From CAYNRA01 sp046293395 (GTDB taxonomy: Bacteria; Bacteroidota; Bacteroidia; Cytophagales; Spirosomataceae): 64,000 nt of DNA. The notes beneath the pieces were generated by a model, which was given only the letters and a program-made list of their open reading frames with translations, did not search any database and was not told where the DNA came from. Every line of letters starts with the position of its first letter. The stretch's first letter is position 1. The translations under genes were made by a program, and so were the position numbers. The stretch lies in NCBI GenBank assembly GCA_046293395.1, contig JBKBOU010000001.1, forward strand, positions 1,302,001 to 1,366,000. The letters run 5' to 3'. Below, one piece after another: positions 62,040-64,000 of this stretch.

Positions 62040-63074
62040 ATGTGGAAAAAAATAATTCTTTCTCTCTCTATCCTATTCCTTCTGGGGCTATTTATTTATA
62101 GAGAAGTCTTGCTTTATGGTTTCCGCCAAGCAAACGGACAGTTTCGTGTTTTGTGGGAAGCTGTTCCTATTGAGGAAAAATTAAACGATGCTTCCTTTCC
62201 TGACTCGCTCAAGCAAAAAATTCACCTCGTTCAAGAAATCAAACAATTTGCAGTTGACTCGCTTGGTTTATCTCCTTCCAAAAGTTACACGTCCTATTTT
62301 GAACAAAATGGAAAACCCATTCTTTGGGTCATTACGGCTTGCCCCCCTTATTCATTGGAACCCAAAACATGGAACTTCCCCCTACTAGGCACATTTAGTT
62401 ACAAAGGCTTTTTTGAAGAAAAATTAGCCAATGAAGCCATTTCTACCCTACAAAAAGAACAAATGGACACCCGAAAATCCGAAGTTTCTGCCTGGAGTAC
62501 ACTTGGTTATTTAAACGACCCCATTTTGAGTAGTATGCTGACACGCTCTGAAGCAAGCTTAGCTTCTTTGATTATTCATGAAATGACACACGGGACTGTT
62601 TTCCGGAAAAATGATTTGGCTTTTAATGAAAATCTTGCTGACTTTATCGGAGATTACGGCGCAGAACGTTATCTAGCAGCAAAGTATGGAGCTGATAATC
62701 CATTATTTAAAGCCTATCAACAGCAACTTATTGACCAAGCGCGATATGCCCAACATATTCAAAGAGGCTCCCGTTTGTTGGATAGCTTGTATCGCGCAGA
62801 GGACTTCAAAAAACGAACAGATAGTCAGAAAAAGAAACAGAAAGAAGGCTATATCCTACAAATTGTCCAAACGATAGATACGCTCCATGTTGGCAGTATT
62901 ACACCAAAGCGAAAGATAAAACAACTTCCAAATAACGCCTATTTTGCTGCATTTGCTACGTACCAAAGCAAACAAAACGAGTTTGAAAAAGAATTTAAAG
63001 AAAAATTCAAGGGTGATTTTAAGGCATATATGACCTATCTAAAGAGCAAATATCCACGACACCGTTGGTGGTAA
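62040..63074 (+). CDS. Membrane-anchored aminopeptidase-like metalloprotease
   Basis: 344 residues from the ATG at 62040, giving a TM anchor (MWKKIILSLSILFLLGLFIY). The zinc site HExxH is IIHEMTHGTVF and the third ligand Glu is in NENLADFIGDYGAERYL. This pattern and the N-terminal domain fit the predicted aminopeptidase family PF10023 (Aminopep). The longer start (61995) lies inside the recA terminator and is rejected. Substrate unknown; periplasmic proteolysis is inferred. Confidence 0.85.
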   Translation: MWKKIILSLSILFLLGLFIYREVLLYGFRQANGQFRVLWEAVPIEEKLNDASFPDSLKQKIHLVQEIKQFAVDSLGLSPSKSYTSYFEQNGKPILWVITACPPYSLEPKTWNFPLLGTFSYKGFFEEKLANEAISTLQKEQMDTRKSEVSAWSTLGYLNDPILSSMLTRSEASLASLIIHEMTHGTVFRKNDLAFNENLADFIGDYGAERYLAAKYGADNPLFKAYQQQLIDQARYAQHIQRGSRLLDSLYRAEDFKKRTDSQKKKQKEGYILQIVQTIDTLHVGSITPKRKIKQLPNNAYFAAFATYQSKQNEFEKEFKEKFKGDFKAYMTYLKSKYPRHRWW

Positions 63075-63075
63075 T

Positions 63076-63108
63076 AAAAAAAGCAGCCGATAAAAGCTGC
63101 TTTTTTTT
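63076..63108. terminator. Terminator between the aminopeptidase and DUF6580 genes
   Basis: Seven A + GCAGC pair with GCTGC + eight T around an 8-nt loop, between convergent genes. Confidence 0.9.
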
Positions 63109-63134
63109 ATTTGTAAAAAGAAATTACGTTTCAA

Positions 63135-63740
63135 TCAAGCAACTACAGGAACAGATTCTGACTGTTTCCATTTTGAAGGAACAAGTGCGTAAACACCAAA
63201 TAAAATGAGCGAATAAGCCACTGTGCCCATTGCAAAATTTTTGGCGAATGGAGCGCCTTGCGCGTATGCTTCAAGCAAGCCAGCCATATCTTTGGATAAC
63301 ACCAAACCTGAAGAAATACTTGTTCCACCGGCTACCCAATAGATAAAGTCAAGGATTCCCCAGTGGGTTAATGTAGCTAAACCACTGCTTAGAAGAATGC
63401 CTCCGACTTTCTGAGAGGACGCGAAGAAATGTCCAAGAACAATGATAGCGGCAACAACGAGATACGTCCAGTAAAAAGAGTCATACATAATTCCATACTG
63501 ACCTTCAAAAACCCATACATTGATTAAAATATCGGAGAGAATTAAAAAGGAAAATGGCATGATAAACGATTTCCAGCGAAGCCCCAACTGTGCTCCAGCA
63601 AATAGAGCAAGCGCACCAACCGGAGAGAAGTTCGCTAAATCAGGGGCAAATCGGGCAATAAATACACGAGAAAAGGCAGCAAAAAGGAGGAATAAACCAA
63701 TAATTATTACTCGAGGAGTGATGTGTTTAAATAGAAACAT
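63135..63740 (-). CDS. DUF6580 family membrane protein
   Basis: About 201 residues from the ATG at 63740 (MFLFKHITPRVIIIGLFLLF). Five to six TM helices. The motif FAPDLANFSPVGALALFAGAQLG followed by FLILSDILINVW is typical of DUF6580, which resembles ECF-transporter S-components (vitamin or metal binding). No ECF A or T genes adjacent. The annotated substrate is unknown. The longer frame to 63809 is probably not coding. Confidence 0.8.
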   Translation of the reverse strand: MFLFKHITPRVIIIGLFLLFAAFSRVFIARFAPDLANFSPVGALALFAGAQLGLRWKSFIMPFSFLILSDILINVWVFEGQYGIMYDSFYWTYLVVAAIIVLGHFFASSQKVGGILLSSGLATLTHWGILDFIYWVAGGTSISSGLVLSKDMAGLLEAYAQGAPFAKNFAMGTVAYSLILFGVYALVPSKWKQSESVPVVA

Positions 63741-63845
63741 GGAGTAGCTAAAATTATATTTTATACAAAGTAAACCATTATCAAGCAGACAATCAACACT
63801 TAGATACATTAAAAATGTTCAGAGAAAGTAGTACTATTTTTAGAA

Positions 63846-63867
63846 ATTTGCTTAATTTCAAGCAAAT
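63846..63867 (-). other. Small hairpin downstream of the edge gene
   Basis: ATTTGCTT (63846-63853) pairs with AAGCAAAT (63860-63867). It lies 27 nt after the stop of the partial minus-strand gene; weak T-tract, possible terminator. Confidence 0.35.
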
Positions 63868-63893
63868 GTATTGACTTTTTAGTTTAAAAAGGG

Positions 63894-64000
63894 TCTCGTT
63901 CCCTTTTTAGTTCCAGAACGTCAGACAAGAACATCACAAACCCAAGTACGGTTAACCCAACTATTGACATGGTAAAAAGAACACATCTTGTATGGCTATG
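63894..64000 (-). CDS. C-terminal end of an unidentified membrane protein (cut by window edge)
   Basis: About 35 codons are open from the edge to a TAA at 63894. The translation includes a hydrophobic helix (SIVGLTVLGFVMFLSDVLEL) and a charged tail KRERDPF. Its length and position, right before a hairpin, fit a real gene 3' end. Family cannot be identified. Confidence 0.35.

Noticed and set aside
1..64000. Horizontal island, prophage, IS or defence system
   Set aside because: No integrase, transposase, phage structural, restriction or toxin-antitoxin gene was seen, and gene content is housekeeping or lineage-typical throughout.

Overview
The window is a gene-dense chromosomal stretch from a member of the Bacteroidota, most likely the Cytophagales. 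The evidence is: a TonB-dependent receptor; type IX secretion (T9SS) sorting domains; a giant CHU_C-type adhesin beside a PorP/SprF homologue and a PorE-like OmpA lipoprotein-type architecture; lineage-restricted families (DUF1684, DUF2480, DUF6580, MbnP); and repeated matches to the Bacteroidota -7 promoter element TAnnTTTG. No tRNA, rRNA, IS element, prophage or CRISPR array was found. Most of the window is ordinary housekeeping sequence in short operons separated by clear hairpin terminators.

Layout. 1-8 kb: TonB receptor (cut by the window edge), recQ, a HIT/rhodanese pair, a T9SS cargo protein with a PASTA membrane protein, and riboflavin synthase. 8-13 kb: a DUF1684 lipoprotein-like gene, a REP-like palindrome cluster with a 40-bp tandem array (8799-9130), patatin phospholipase, dienelactone hydrolase overlapping a DEAD-box helicase, a TIM-barrel sugar isomerase-like protein. 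13-24 kb: 2OG-Fe(II) oxygenase, prfC, exported superoxide dismutase, esterase, LptF/G permease, argG, penicillin-acylase family enzyme, RluA-type pseudouridine synthase. 24-31 kb: a long minus-strand run that ends in glycerate kinase and DinB and contains MbnP, MbnH-like dihaem peroxidase, a Cys-motif outer-membrane barrel, a small Cys/TM protein, a lipoprotein globin and an HMA-like protein without its CxxC. This looks like a metal/haem redox module at the cell envelope. 31-37 kb: DUF2480, MazG-like, AIM24-like, acyl-ACP desaturase, plsC, aspS.

36.7-50.4 kb: a surface module on the minus strand. It holds a 2547-residue adhesin with 12 Cys-containing repeats and a gliding-motility-type C-terminal domain, its probable SprF-like partner, a PorE-like TPR/PD40/OmpA protein, and upstream an Omp85-like barrel fused to a degenerate peptidase-MA-like domain. 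50-64 kb: FAD oxidoreductase, cmk, miaA, a membrane methyltransferase, a lamin-tail protein, a lysine-rich small protein, a candidate structured RNA with its own promoter (56285-56447), TrmH-type methyltransferase, ligA, dapA, a PAP2 protein with an altered catalytic motif, recA, a membrane-anchored aminopeptidase-like protein and a DUF6580 membrane protein.

The points most worth checking are the structured RNA at 56.3 kb, the MbnP/MbnH-centred envelope cluster, and the GTAG-palindrome/tandem-repeat locus at 8.8-9.1 kb.
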